Positions 16,568 to 25,137 of a DNA stretch of 64,000 bases are shown here, in pieces. The stretch is from contig CBDFKU010000019.1 in the NCBI GenBank assembly GCA_965248975.1, positions 1 through 64,000 on the forward strand, in the 5' to 3' direction. The notes below the pieces were generated by a model. It saw only the letters and a list, made by a program, of their open reading frames with translations. It made no database searches and was not told the origin of the DNA. A program made the position numbers and the translations under genes. The DNA is from CBDFKU01 sp965248975 (GTDB lineage Bacteria; Chloroflexota; Dehalococcoidia; Lucifugimonadales; JAGWBF01). Position 1 is the first letter of the stretch; every line of letters begins with the position of its first letter.

Positions 16568-17392
16568 ATGATGCCAGACAGACCCCTCAGGCTTGAAGGA
16601 AAGGTAGCCATTGTAACCGGGGCCGGATCCAGCGGTCCGGGCGTGGGCAACGGCAAGGCCGCGGCGATCACCTTTGCCCGAGAGGACGCCCGAGTGCTGC
16701 TGGTGGACGCCGTCGCCCAGCGGGCCGAGGAATCCCTGGCTATGATTAAAGAGGAGGGCGGCGAGGCCTCGGTCTTCCAGGCCGACGTGACCAACGCCGG
16801 CGACTGCGAGCGCATGGTAGAGGCGGCCGTTGACCGATACGGGCGCCTGGACGTCCTGGACAACAACGTAGGCATCTCTCGCCGCGGCTCCATCCTGGAC
16901 GTCAGCGAGGCGGACTGGGACCACGTGATGGCGATAAACGTCAAGAGCATCGTCCTGGCCAGCCGCTGCGCCATCCCCCGCATGATCGAGACCGGAGGAG
17001 GCTCCATCATCAACGTGGCCTCCATCGCCGGCCTGCGGGCCCACAGCAGCACACCGTACACCACCTCCAAGGCGGCCGTCATCGGCCTGACCATGTCCAT
17101 GGCCGCCGACCACGGCCGGGACAACGTAATGGTCAACTGCATCGCGCCAGGGCTGGTCTACACGCCCATGGTGGCCGACCGCATGGACGAGACCCTCCGT
17201 GGACAGCGCCGGGACGCTTCCCCACTGGGCACCGAGGGCACCGCCTGGGACATCGCGTCGGCCGCCCTCTACCTGGCCGGGGACGAGTCCCGCTGGGTCA
17301 CCGGCGTGGTTTTGCCCGTGGACGGTGGCCTCATCACCACGACCCCGGTCACCTACACCACCCTGGCCCCGCAAAAGTACGACCGGGGCTAA
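16568..17392 (+). CDS. Short-chain dehydrogenase/reductase (SDR)
   Basis: 274 aa with the classical SDR motifs: a dinucleotide-binding loop TGAGSSGPGVGNGKA (longer than the usual TGxxxGIG), LDNNVGIS in place of NNAG, the catalytic Ser in INVASIAG, and YTTSK supplying Tyr and Lys. PGLVYTPM is the substrate-loop region. It should oxidise or reduce an alcohol/ketone with NAD(P). SDRs of this length are too diverse for a substrate call; FabG-like and bile-acid-like enzymes share the pattern. AAGGAG precedes the ATG; ATG at 16571 is an alternative. It is convergent with the broken enoyl-CoA hydratase. Confidence 0.85.
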   Translation: MMPDRPLRLEGKVAIVTGAGSSGPGVGNGKAAAITFAREDARVLLVDAVAQRAEESLAMIKEEGGEASVFQADVTNAGDCERMVEAAVDRYGRLDVLDNNVGISRRGSILDVSEADWDHVMAINVKSIVLASRCAIPRMIETGGGSIINVASIAGLRAHSSTPYTTSKAAVIGLTMSMAADHGRDNVMVNCIAPGLVYTPMVADRMDETLRGQRRDASPLGTEGTAWDIASAALYLAGDESRWVTGVVLPVDGGLITTTPVTYTTLAPQKYDRG

Positions 17393-17398
17393 ACGCGG

Positions 17399-18190
17399 CT
17401 ACCGGCCGCTTTCCTCTTTTCGACCTCGAATCCGATCCATGGCATCCTTCATCCCCGTCATCCTCGCTCCGCCGGCGTGAGAGATAAGGGACGCCTGGGC
17501 CTCGTCTTCCAGGGCAGCGTCGAAATCGGAGTCCATTGCCTTATACACAGAGTTTCTCGTCAGGGCCAGTTAGAGGGGATAGTGGCTCTCGATGCGCCGG
17601 GCCAACTCGACCACGGCCGCGTCCAGGTCCCCGGCGGGCACCACCCTGTTTACCAGCCCAATGCGCCACGCCTCCTGGGCATCGATCAGCTCCGCTGTGT
17701 AGAGCATCTCGAAGGCCCGTCCCATGCCCACGACCCTGGCCAGGTTATAGATGCCTCCCAGGGTCACCGTAGCGCCCACCCGCACCTCGGTGAACCCAAA
17801 GTGAGTCCCCTCGGCTGCGAGGCGGAGGTCGCACATCAGGGCAAGCTCGCAACCCCCGCCTACGGCATAGCCGTGGACCTGGCCGATGAGGGGCTTGTCC
17901 AGCCTGCGAAGGGCCCGGCCGATGTCCTGCATGGGATCGATCCGACTCTGCCGGTACTCCGTGAGGTTGTCGTACTGCCTGGTGCCCTCCCTCAGGTCAG
18001 CCCCGGCGCAGAAGGCCCGCCCCTCCCCACTCACCACGACGGTCCTGGCCCGAGCGTCTTGCCGCGCTTCTGCTACGGCCGCCGCCAAGTCCGCCAACCA
18101 CTCCTCGTTGATGGCGTTCAGCACCTCGGGCCTGTTCAGCGTTATGTACCCCGTGGTCTCGTCACGATGATAAAGGACTGTCTTGGCCAC
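17399..18190 (-). pseudogene. Enoyl-CoA hydratase/isomerase with internal in-frame stop
   Basis: The intact part (206 residues) is a crotonase: ITLNRPEVLNAI, the oxyanion-hole block GRAFCAGADLREG, and VHGYAVGGGCELALMCDL. It ends in SHYPL at TAA (17570-17572). The same frame then continues for 56 codons (LALTRNSVYKAMDSDF..., to TAG at 17399). These read as the expected crotonase C-terminal helices and restore a normal length of about 263 residues. A single nonsense codon therefore splits the gene. The lost C terminus is needed for trimer formation in the family, so the short product is probably inactive. No sign of a readthrough or Sec/Pyl context was seen. Confidence 0.8.
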
Positions 18191-18322
18191 GGTGCCCCCT
18201 TTCGATTCAATACTCGCTTTATTGTACTCCCTGGACTCCCTATTGACGCCTATCCAGCCAGCGGGGATACTGCTCTCAACGGAACCCCTGGAAGCGCTCT
18301 ATTGCACGATAAGGAGGAGACG

Positions 18323-19237
18323 GTGGAGATCGGAGTGGCGCTGCCCACCACGGAGATAGGAGCCGATCCCGGCGCGATTCGCGAGTACGTGCAGGCCGCG
18401 GAGGACCTGGGTTACTCCCACATACGGGTAATCGACCACGTCCTGGGCGCCGACCCCGAGAGGCATCCCGAGATGGAGGTGATGCCCTACAACCACAAGA
18501 GCGTCATCCACGAGGCCTTCACCCTGCTGGCCTACCTCGCCGCCATAACCAGTCGCATCAAGCTAGTGACCGGCATCCTGATCCTGCCGCAGCGGCAGAC
18601 GGCCCTGGTGGCCAAGCAGGCGGCCGAGGTGGATGTCCTCAGCGGCGGAAGGCTGCGGCTGGACATAGGAGTGGGGTGGAACCCGGTGGAGTACGAGGCC
18701 CTGGGCCAGGACTTCCACACACGGGGTCGCCGCAGCGAGGAGCAGATCGCGGTGCTCCGAGCGCTATGGACCCAGGAGGTGGTCAGCTTCGAGGGTCGCT
18801 GGCACGAAATCACCCATGCCGGCCTGAACCCCCTTCCGGTGCAGCGCCCCATCCCGATATGGATCGGCGCCGGCTGGACCTACGGTCCCGTGCCTCCCGA
18901 CTATGTGCTGCGCCGGGTGGCCCGGCTCGCCGACGGCTGGCTCCCGGTGTTCCCTCCCGACAACGCGGGCCGCGAGGTTATCGAGCGGATGCGAGGCTAC
19001 GCCCGGGAAGCGGGCCGCGACCCGGCGTCCATCGGCATCGAGGGCAGGATCACGGTGGAGGGCAAGGGACCCGAGGACTGGCTGGGAGAGATGGAGGCCT
19101 GGAAGGAGATCGGGGCGAGCCACGTTGGTTTCGCCAGCAGCGGGGCCGGGATGAGCCCCAGCGCCGCTGGACTGGCCTCTGTCCAGGACCACATAGACTC
19201 CATGCGGAGGTTCAAGGAGACAGTAGGAGAAGGGTAG
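18323..19237 (+). CDS. LLM-class F420-dependent oxidoreductase
   Basis: 304 aa, luciferase-like barrel. Family blocks are MEIGVALPTTEIGADP, YSHIRVIDHVLG, TSRIKLVTGILILPQR, VDVLSGGRLRLDIGVGWN and RRSEEQIAVLRALW. GGRLRLDIGVGWN with the following EYEALG is typical of F420-dependent probable oxidoreductases of the TIGR03619 type. The start is GTG at 18323 with a perfect AAGGAGGAGA Shine-Dalgarno; the open frame upstream is ignored. It runs in the same direction as the enolase-superfamily and next LLM genes, so these may form one operon. Confidence 0.88.
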   Translation: MEIGVALPTTEIGADPGAIREYVQAAEDLGYSHIRVIDHVLGADPERHPEMEVMPYNHKSVIHEAFTLLAYLAAITSRIKLVTGILILPQRQTALVAKQAAEVDVLSGGRLRLDIGVGWNPVEYEALGQDFHTRGRRSEEQIAVLRALWTQEVVSFEGRWHEITHAGLNPLPVQRPIPIWIGAGWTYGPVPPDYVLRRVARLADGWLPVFPPDNAGREVIERMRGYAREAGRDPASIGIEGRITVEGKGPEDWLGEMEAWKEIGASHVGFASSGAGMSPSAAGLASVQDHIDSMRRFKETVGEG

Positions 19238-19322
19238 CCCGATCTCCCGTCCGTTGACACCCCGGTTAGCGCCATCTACACTGACTTGGTCCGGTGGCCG
19301 TACTCTGGTCGGAGGCAGAAAC

Positions 19323-20420
19323 ATGAACCTGAATGTCAAGGACGTCAAGGTACACGTGGTCGCCCAGCAAGTTAGCACCCCCTTTATCTCCAACGGAAAA
19401 TGCTACCTGGGTGTGCTCCGAGTCATCAGCGAGGAGGGGCTGGAAGGTCACTCCTTCGTCGGCAATCCCCAGACCGACAACACCCACTCCATCACACCAC
19501 TGGCAGAGGTAATCAAGCCGTTCCTGGTAGGCAGGAATGCCGCGGACCGGGAGCTTATATGGCACGAGCTCCAGCATCGGGCCCACGGCTGGGGAGTGAG
19601 CGACGCCACCGTGATGGCGGTGGACGTGGCGCTGTGGGACCTTGCCGCGAAGGCCGCTGATCTCCCCCTTTACAAGATGCTCGGGGCATACAAGCACAAA
19701 ACCCCCGCCTACGCCAGTGCCCTGTACATCGGCGACATAGAGGCCAACGTGGAGGATGCCCTGGCCGCCAGGGATCGTGGGTATCACGGATACAAGATCC
19801 ACCACGCTGTACCCGACGTCAACAGGGCCGCCGAGGTGTGCGAGAGGATACGCGAGGGCGTGGGCGACGACATGGCCCTGGCCTTCGACAGCGGCTGCGA
19901 GTACGGCTTCCGCGAAGCGCTGTACCTGGGCAGGGCCCTGGACGATTTGGACTTCGCCTGGTACGAAGACCCCGTCGACCCCACCGACCTGGTCTCACTG
20001 GCAGAGCTAAGCCGAAGGCTGGAGACCCCCATCGCGATGAGCGACCGTCCCGAGTTCCGGCTGTCCCAGGCTCCCACAGCCATCGGCCAGCAGGCCGCCC
20101 GCATACTGATCGGCGAGCCGGCCAAGGACGGAATCACCGGCATAAAGAAGCTGGCAACCCTCTGCGAGGCCCATCACCTGATGATTTCCCTCCACAACGG
20201 AGGCAACTCCATGTTGAACGTGGCCAACCTGCACGCGATGTTGTCCGGAGGCAACTTCAACATGTTCCCCCTCCTGATACCACCGGAGAACTACAGCTTC
20301 GGGCTCGTGGAGGACGTGGAGATGGACGCAGAGGGGTACGTCCACGGTCCCCAGGCTCCTGGATTAGGGGTCGACATCGACTGGACCACCCTGGAACCCC
20401 TCACCGAAGCCGTCCTGTAA
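19323..20420 (+). CDS. Enolase superfamily (mandelate racemase/muconate lactonizing type) enzyme
   Basis: 365 aa with an N-terminal capping domain (about 1-115) and a TIM barrel. Candidate catalytic and metal-binding residues are the Lys in GYHGYKIHH, the Asp in AFDSGCEYG, the Glu in WYEDPVDP, the Asp in AMSDRPEF, and the His in LHNGGNS. The enzyme would abstract the proton next to a carboxylate in a Mg2+-dependent dehydration or racemisation, probably of a sugar acid. The exact subgroup is unclear, as the second-strand KxK motif is replaced by KIH. GGAGG lies seven bases before the ATG. Expansion of this superfamily is well known in SAR202 Chloroflexota. Confidence 0.85.
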   Translation: MNLNVKDVKVHVVAQQVSTPFISNGKCYLGVLRVISEEGLEGHSFVGNPQTDNTHSITPLAEVIKPFLVGRNAADRELIWHELQHRAHGWGVSDATVMAVDVALWDLAAKAADLPLYKMLGAYKHKTPAYASALYIGDIEANVEDALAARDRGYHGYKIHHAVPDVNRAAEVCERIREGVGDDMALAFDSGCEYGFREALYLGRALDDLDFAWYEDPVDPTDLVSLAELSRRLETPIAMSDRPEFRLSQAPTAIGQQAARILIGEPAKDGITGIKKLATLCEAHHLMISLHNGGNSMLNVANLHAMLSGGNFNMFPLLIPPENYSFGLVEDVEMDAEGYVHGPQAPGLGVDIDWTTLEPLTEAVL

Positions 20421-20489
20421 AGCGGCAAGTCCCCGTCTTCATCGACCCAACTCCGCCGTCACCTGACCGTCACTTGGAAGGAGAGTGTC

Positions 20490-21518
20490 ATGAGTAGCCA
20501 GGCCCCCCGGCTGGATATCAGCCTGTTCTCGCTGCATCCCCAGGATATGCTGCCCGTGGCACAGGAGGCCGAGGATGCCGGATTCTACTCGGCCACCACC
20601 GGCGACGCTTTCACCGACTCCCTGGTGTCCCTATCGGGTGTCGCCGCCGTCACCAAACGCATCAAGCTGGTGACCAACATCGCGACCTGGACACGCACCC
20701 CGGTCACCATGGCCCGGGCCTGCCGCAGCCTCAGCCAGGTCAGCGAGGGCCGCTTCGTCCTGGGCCTGGGCAGCATGCCCCGGGTGTGGAACGAGAACTA
20801 CCACGGCATCCCCGGACAGGCTCCCCTGTCCCGCATGAAGGAGTACGTCGAGCTGCTTCGCAAGCTGTGGAACGCCAGCCCGAGCTCCCCCGTGAACCAT
20901 GAAGGGCGGTTCTACAGTGTCTCCGGCTTTGCTCCGCCGGAGCCGCCGCCCTACCCTCATCTGCCCATATTCATCGGGGCGACCCGCCGCAACATGATCG
21001 TGGAGACCGGGAAGTGGGCCGACGGCATCCTGCTGAACTGGGATTACACCATCCCATGGCTCAAGGACTACGGACTACCGGCCCTGGAGGAGGGCGCCAA
21101 GGCAGCGGGCCGGTCGCTGGGCGACCTGGACATGATGGGCGGCCGGAGGGTCCTGATCACCGAGGACTCCCAGGAGGCCGAACGGGCCAAAGACACCTTC
21201 CGGCGCAACACCTCGGCGACGTACTTCCGTGTCGACTACCACAAGCAGCTTCTGGCCGACGTGGGGTTCGCGGAAGAGGTAAAGGAGGGCGCCGCAGCCC
21301 TGGACGCCGGTGACACCGAGGGAGCCGCCAGGGCCGTCAGCGACCGTATGGTGGATGCCTTCACCATCATAGGCGACGCTGACCATTGTCGCAGACGGGT
21401 AGTGGAGTACACCAACGACCTGCACTGGTTCTCCATAGCGACCCCCACCGAGAACAGGAGCCGCGCGGACAAGGTAGAGTCCGCCCGCCAGGTCATCAGG
21501 ACCTTCGGCCAGAAATAA
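20490..21518 (+). CDS. LLM-class oxidoreductase (third copy)
   Basis: 342 aa, luciferase-like. Blocks are LDISLFSLHPQDMLPVAQ, EDAGFYSATTGDAF, TKRIKLVTNIATWTRTP, VSEGRFVLGLGSMPR, and LPIFIGATRRNMI. It is distantly related to the other two LLM genes here and is not a recent duplicate. It likely uses F420H2 or FMNH2. A Shine-Dalgarno-like GGAGAG precedes the ATG. It is separated from the enolase-superfamily gene by 69 bp on the same strand. Confidence 0.86.
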   Translation: MSSQAPRLDISLFSLHPQDMLPVAQEAEDAGFYSATTGDAFTDSLVSLSGVAAVTKRIKLVTNIATWTRTPVTMARACRSLSQVSEGRFVLGLGSMPRVWNENYHGIPGQAPLSRMKEYVELLRKLWNASPSSPVNHEGRFYSVSGFAPPEPPPYPHLPIFIGATRRNMIVETGKWADGILLNWDYTIPWLKDYGLPALEEGAKAAGRSLGDLDMMGGRRVLITEDSQEAERAKDTFRRNTSATYFRVDYHKQLLADVGFAEEVKEGAAALDAGDTEGAARAVSDRMVDAFTIIGDADHCRRRVVEYTNDLHWFSIATPTENRSRADKVESARQVIRTFGQK

Positions 21519-21572
21519 AACCATATAGTTGACCGCACAATCCAGCACTACTTCTGAACAAGGGGGTCAGTG

Positions 21573-21950
21573 ATGCCCGGACAGGAGGTTAGCTCGGCAG
21601 AGCCAGGTGCCGAATTGCTCTGCGCTGCAACCGTACTCCACTTGCGCAAATGGTGGTACCTGCTTCCTTTCTTACGAATGAGCGGGCGAGTGTTCAAACA
21701 ACTCAACCAAACGCCAGGGCTAATCCGATGGCGCGTGAAGGCAGAATTAAGCACCAAGATGTTCTACACTTTTACCGTGTGGAAGGACAAGGCAGCCATG
21801 GCGACTTTCACACGCACTGAGCCCCATGCTACGGCCATGAAGCGAATCGGCACTTGGGGCGGGCCTAAGACAGGGTTCGTAGATTGGACTAGCTTTGACG
21901 GCTCCATCAACTGGGACGAAGCGAAACGAAAGCTTCAAAATGCCGGATAA
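21573..21950 (+). CDS. Small protein, ABM/DUF3291-like dimeric barrel candidate
   Basis: 125 aa. The region LIRWRVKAELSTKMFYTFTVWKDKAAMATF, with a Trp followed by a helix and MATF, resembles proteins related to antibiotic-biosynthesis monooxygenases or spheroidene monooxygenase (CrtA). These form ferredoxin-like dimers. The N-terminal 30 residues (LHLRKWWYLLPFLRM) are aromatic and basic. ATG at 21573 is chosen over the adjoining GTG; AGGGGG lies upstream. The family call is weak, and the function is unknown. Confidence 0.5.
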   Translation: MPGQEVSSAEPGAELLCAATVLHLRKWWYLLPFLRMSGRVFKQLNQTPGLIRWRVKAELSTKMFYTFTVWKDKAAMATFTRTEPHATAMKRIGTWGGPKTGFVDWTSFDGSINWDEAKRKLQNAG

Positions 21951-21989
21951 ATCTCCGGCCCGATACGCAAAAGGGAGGGTTAGCTACGG

Positions 21990-22050
21990 AGACACCGAGT
22001 CGCACCGGAATGAATAGAAACGGGTTCTCCGTGTCTCAGTGCCTCCGTGG
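21990..22050. repeat. Degenerate inverted repeat (CACGGAG type) before the hydrolase pair
   Basis: ACGGAGACACCGAG (left) faces TCTCCGTGTCTCAGTGCCTCCGT (right) as an imperfect palindrome. A related half-site, AGACACAAAGCCACGGAGG, occurs at about 10664-10682. The pattern resembles dispersed extragenic palindromes found in many genomes; a role in mRNA folding is possible but unproven. Confidence 0.35.
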
Positions 22051-22077
22051 CGAATAGCCATGAAAGGAAGCGTCCCG

Positions 22078-22923
22078 GTGAAGCGCGGGTTCGTGGATAC
22101 GTCCCATGGTCAGGTCCACTACCGGACCGCAGGGGACGGACCACCCCTGCTACTGTTGCACCCTAACACCTACTCGTCAGAGCTATTCGCCGACGTTATC
22201 CCTCTGCTGGCAGCCAGGTACCAGGTCTTCGCCCTGGACCGGCTGGGGCACGGAGGCTCCGACCCCGCCCCGGAGTCCTTCCGGTTCATCGCCGAGTACG
22301 ACGTGCCCGGCGATAAGGGACCCACCTTTCCCTACGGCGAGTACGTCGATATCGTGGTCCAGGTTCTGGGTGCCCTGGGGATACAGCGCACCGTCATCGT
22401 CGGCCAGCACACCGGCGCACACCTGGGCATCGAGATGGGCCTCCTCCATCCCCAGCTGGTGGAGAAGCTGGTGCTGATTAGCATCACGGACTGGGAGAGC
22501 CAGGAGGAGCGGGAGCAGGTCTGGCGGCGCGTGAAGGACTCCCATCGAGAGCCCGGCATGGACAGCTCCCACCTGGCGGTCGAGTGGCAGCAGAAGCTCG
22601 ATTGGGCCAGCCCTTCCACCACGCCGGAGATCATGGACAGGCTGGCAATGGCGGCGTTGCAGGCCCGGCGTCCCTGGCCTACCCTACCATCCCAGGTCAT
22701 CTGGTACTATCACGGCAGCGACCGCCTGCGGTCGCTGAAGGTCCCCACGCTGATCATGGCGGGCGAGCATGACTTCGCCGGCAGGTTCACCCAGCGGCAG
22801 GCCACCCTGCTGCCGGCCGGGACGCCGGTGCAGTCTGCAGTAGTAGAGGAAGTAGGGGCTTTCTTCGCCCTGGAGAAGCCCGAGGAGTTCACCCGACGGG
22901 TGCTGGACTTCCTGAAGCAGTAA
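22078..22923 (+). CDS. Alpha/beta-hydrolase fold protein with altered catalytic triad (copy 1)
   Basis: About 281 aa with a clear alpha/beta-hydrolase fold: GQVHYRTAGDGPPLLLLHP (oxyanion region), VFALDRLGHGGSD, and LIMAGEHDFAGRF with the acidic residue. The nucleophile elbow, normally GxSxG, reads VGQHTGAHLG, so His stands where Ser, Asp or Cys is expected. The late GAGHF block that carries the catalytic His reads EVGAFFALEKP, so that His is gone as well. The neighbouring paralogue has both changes. Canonical hydrolysis is therefore unlikely; a binding, lyase or cofactor-free oxygenase role is conceivable. Start GTG 22078 has GAAAGGAAG upstream; ATG 22060 is the alternative. Confidence 0.82.
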   Translation: MKRGFVDTSHGQVHYRTAGDGPPLLLLHPNTYSSELFADVIPLLAARYQVFALDRLGHGGSDPAPESFRFIAEYDVPGDKGPTFPYGEYVDIVVQVLGALGIQRTVIVGQHTGAHLGIEMGLLHPQLVEKLVLISITDWESQEEREQVWRRVKDSHREPGMDSSHLAVEWQQKLDWASPSTTPEIMDRLAMAALQARRPWPTLPSQVIWYYHGSDRLRSLKVPTLIMAGEHDFAGRFTQRQATLLPAGTPVQSAVVEEVGAFFALEKPEEFTRRVLDFLKQ

Positions 22924-22952
22924 AGACTGGCCGAACGATAGGAGGCACTACG

Positions 22953-23813
22953 ATGAGCGTCAAGATTAGACGAGGGTTCCTGGACATCCCCGAGGGTCAG
23001 GTCCACTACCGCACGGCGGGGGACGGCCCACCCCTGTTGATAGTGCATCCTCACACCTACTCCTCGGAGCTTTTCGCCGAGGTCATCCCCATCCTGGCGA
23101 CCAAGTACAGGGTCGTGGCCTTCGACCGCATGGGGCACGGACTTTCCGACCCGATCCCCGAAAGCTCCCGATTCATAAAGGAGTTCAACGAGCCCGGCGA
23201 CAAGGGCCCCACCTATCCCTATGACGACGATGTCCGGGTGATAGTCCACGTCATGGATGCGCTGGGTTTGGACCGGAGCATCGTCCTGGGGCAGCACGGT
23301 GGCGCCCACATGTCCATCGAGCTGGCTATCCTCCACCCGGAGCGGATAGAGAAGCTGATCCTGATCAGCATCCCCGACTGGTCGGGAGAGGAGGAGCGAG
23401 CGCGCCTCCGGCAAACCGTGATCGATACTTTTCAAAACAACAGAGAGATGGACGGCTCTCACCTGGCCGACGAGTGGAGCAAGAAACAAGCATGGGCCAG
23501 TCCGTCGACAACCCCGGAGATCATGGACAAGATGACGATGCTGGGCCTCCAGTCTCGGCGCCCTTGGCCCCACATCGCCCACGAGGTCATACGCCATTAC
23601 TACGTCACCAATCGGATACCGCTGGTCAAGCCGCCGACCTTGCTGATGGCCGGAGAGCACGACTTCGCGGGCAGGTTCACCCGCCAGCAGGCGGACCTGT
23701 TCACCGAGGGGACGCTGAAGAACACGGCCATCGTAGAGGGAGCGGGCGCCTTTTTCGCCGTGGAGAAGCCCCAGGAGCTAGCCGGCCACGTGCTGGACTT
23801 TCTGGAAAGCTAA
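22953..23813 (+). CDS. Alpha/beta-hydrolase fold protein with altered catalytic triad (copy 2)
   Basis: 286 aa, a tandem paralogue of the preceding gene with the same order of blocks: GQVHYRTAGDGPPLLIVHP, VVAFDRMGHGLSDP, LGQHGGAHMSIEL and LLMAGEHDFAGRF. The elbow again has His at the nucleophile position (GQHGG), and the C-terminal block reads GAGAFFAVEKP with Ala where the catalytic His should be. Conservation of both substitutions in two diverged copies argues that they are functional rather than damage. GGAGG lies upstream of the ATG. The gap to copy 1 is 29 bp, so co-transcription is likely. It is convergent with the frameshifted amidohydrolase. Confidence 0.84.
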   Translation: MSVKIRRGFLDIPEGQVHYRTAGDGPPLLIVHPHTYSSELFAEVIPILATKYRVVAFDRMGHGLSDPIPESSRFIKEFNEPGDKGPTYPYDDDVRVIVHVMDALGLDRSIVLGQHGGAHMSIELAILHPERIEKLILISIPDWSGEEERARLRQTVIDTFQNNREMDGSHLADEWSKKQAWASPSTTPEIMDKMTMLGLQSRRPWPHIAHEVIRHYYVTNRIPLVKPPTLLMAGEHDFAGRFTRQQADLFTEGTLKNTAIVEGAGAFFAVEKPQELAGHVLDFLES

Positions 23814-23830
23814 GCCTGGCTGGTTCGTAT

Positions 23831-24956
23831 CTAGTCCAGGCGGTAGATGCGGGCGGCGTTGGCCCCCACGATCTTGGCCCTTTCCTCTTCGGTGCAGTCG
23901 GCCAGGATATCCTCCAGGATCTCCTGGCTGCGGGGGAAGGTTGACTCCACGTGGGGGTAGTCGGAGCCCCAGAGGATGTTGTCCACACCTATCATGTCAC
24001 GGTCCCGCATGCCCAGGGCATCCTCCTGGAAGCTGAGGAATACGTTCCGGTGGAAGTACTCGCTGGGCGTCATGTCTTCCTTGAACCGGTACCGCTCACC
24101 CCGAATCCGTTGTGTGTAGTTATAGTCCAGCCGGTCCAGGAAGTTGGGTACCCAGGATAGCTCGAACTCGATGGCGCCGACCTGCAGCCGCGGGTAGCGC
24201 TCGAACACGCCGCTGAAGATCATGTGGCTCAAGGACATACGGGGCCAGTAGTCGTTGTTGATGGCGAAGCTCAGGTGATTCCGGATGGGTAGGTAGGTCT
24301 CGAGCTCCTGGGGCGTGCCCGGACGGTTAGTGTTGGTGTGCAGGCTGAGGGGCATCCCCTGGTCCTGGGCCGCTGCCCACAGGGGCTCGTACTCGGGCTG
24401 TTCGTACCACCTCCCCATCGGGGCGGCCACCGGGATCATCGCGCCCACCAAGCCCATCCGCGCACAGCGCTCCAACTCTCCCACGCCTTCTTCGATGTCG
24501 TCAAGGTTGAGCAGTCCCACCCCCTTGAGCCTGCGGGGGAAGGGCTTACAGAACTCGGCCAACCAGTCGTTGTAGGCCCGGAACATGGCGCTCAGGTATT
24601 CGCTATCCTGTGAACGGTACATAAAAGTGCCGGCAGTGGGATAGAGTATCCCGACGTCCACTCCGTCGATATCCATGTCCTTCACGTGCTCCTCGGGGAC
24701 GTAGCCCCCGGGACGCACATCTTCGTAGCTTTGCTCGATACTCATCGTCTCCGGCTCGTTGAAGCGGCTGCCTGCCTGGGTTCCTGCCTCGGCGCTGGCC
24801 CCCGTCAGCCCGTCTGAAATGCCACCAGTCGCCACCCTTCTCGTTGCGGATAACCCGGGGAGCGCGGTCCCTGAACTTCGGCTCAACCCTGCCGGTCCAC
24901 AGGTCCGGCGGCTCAACAACGTGGCTGTCCGAGGAGATGACTCTGTAGCTACCCAT
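23831..24956 (-). pseudogene. Amidohydrolase-2 (COG2159) gene with N-terminal frameshift
   Basis: The start MGSYRVISSDSHVVEPPDLW (ATG 24956, GGGAGG upstream) and the metal-binding DSH are in one frame as far as GGDWWHF. The rest, from DGLTGASAEAGTQAGSRF to the stop at 23831, is in another frame. Removing one base near 24815 (TTCAGAC to TTCGAC) restores a 374-residue protein aligned with the 45546 paralogue (EGDWWFVDG, VPEEQVKDMATDGVDV). Downstream motifs are intact: SLHTNTNRP (His) and ILWGSDYPHVEST (Asp). It is either a recent pseudogene or a one-base assembly error. Confidence 0.85.
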
Positions 24957-25137
24957 GTCGAGCCTCCCAGGATCGGGATATTTGTCGGGCTCCGCGCCGA
25001 CGGCAGGTCAATTATGCTCCCGGTGTTGGAGCAGGTCAACATGCGGCTACGGTCGGAAAGTTGACACCGTGAGGAGGGCCTGATTACACTGCAACTGTCC
25101 GGACTCTAACCTAAGCGTAAAGCAACTGTCTTGAAAG

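Noticed and set aside
17570..17572. Stop-codon recoding (selenocysteine or pyrrolysine) in the hydratase gene
   Set aside because: The codon is TAA, which neither system uses, and no supporting elements are seen.
18323..19237. Long 586-aa plus frame starting at 17477 as one LLM fusion protein
   Set aside because: The first 280 codons are antisense to the enoyl-CoA hydratase; a strong Shine-Dalgarno sets the start at GTG 18323.
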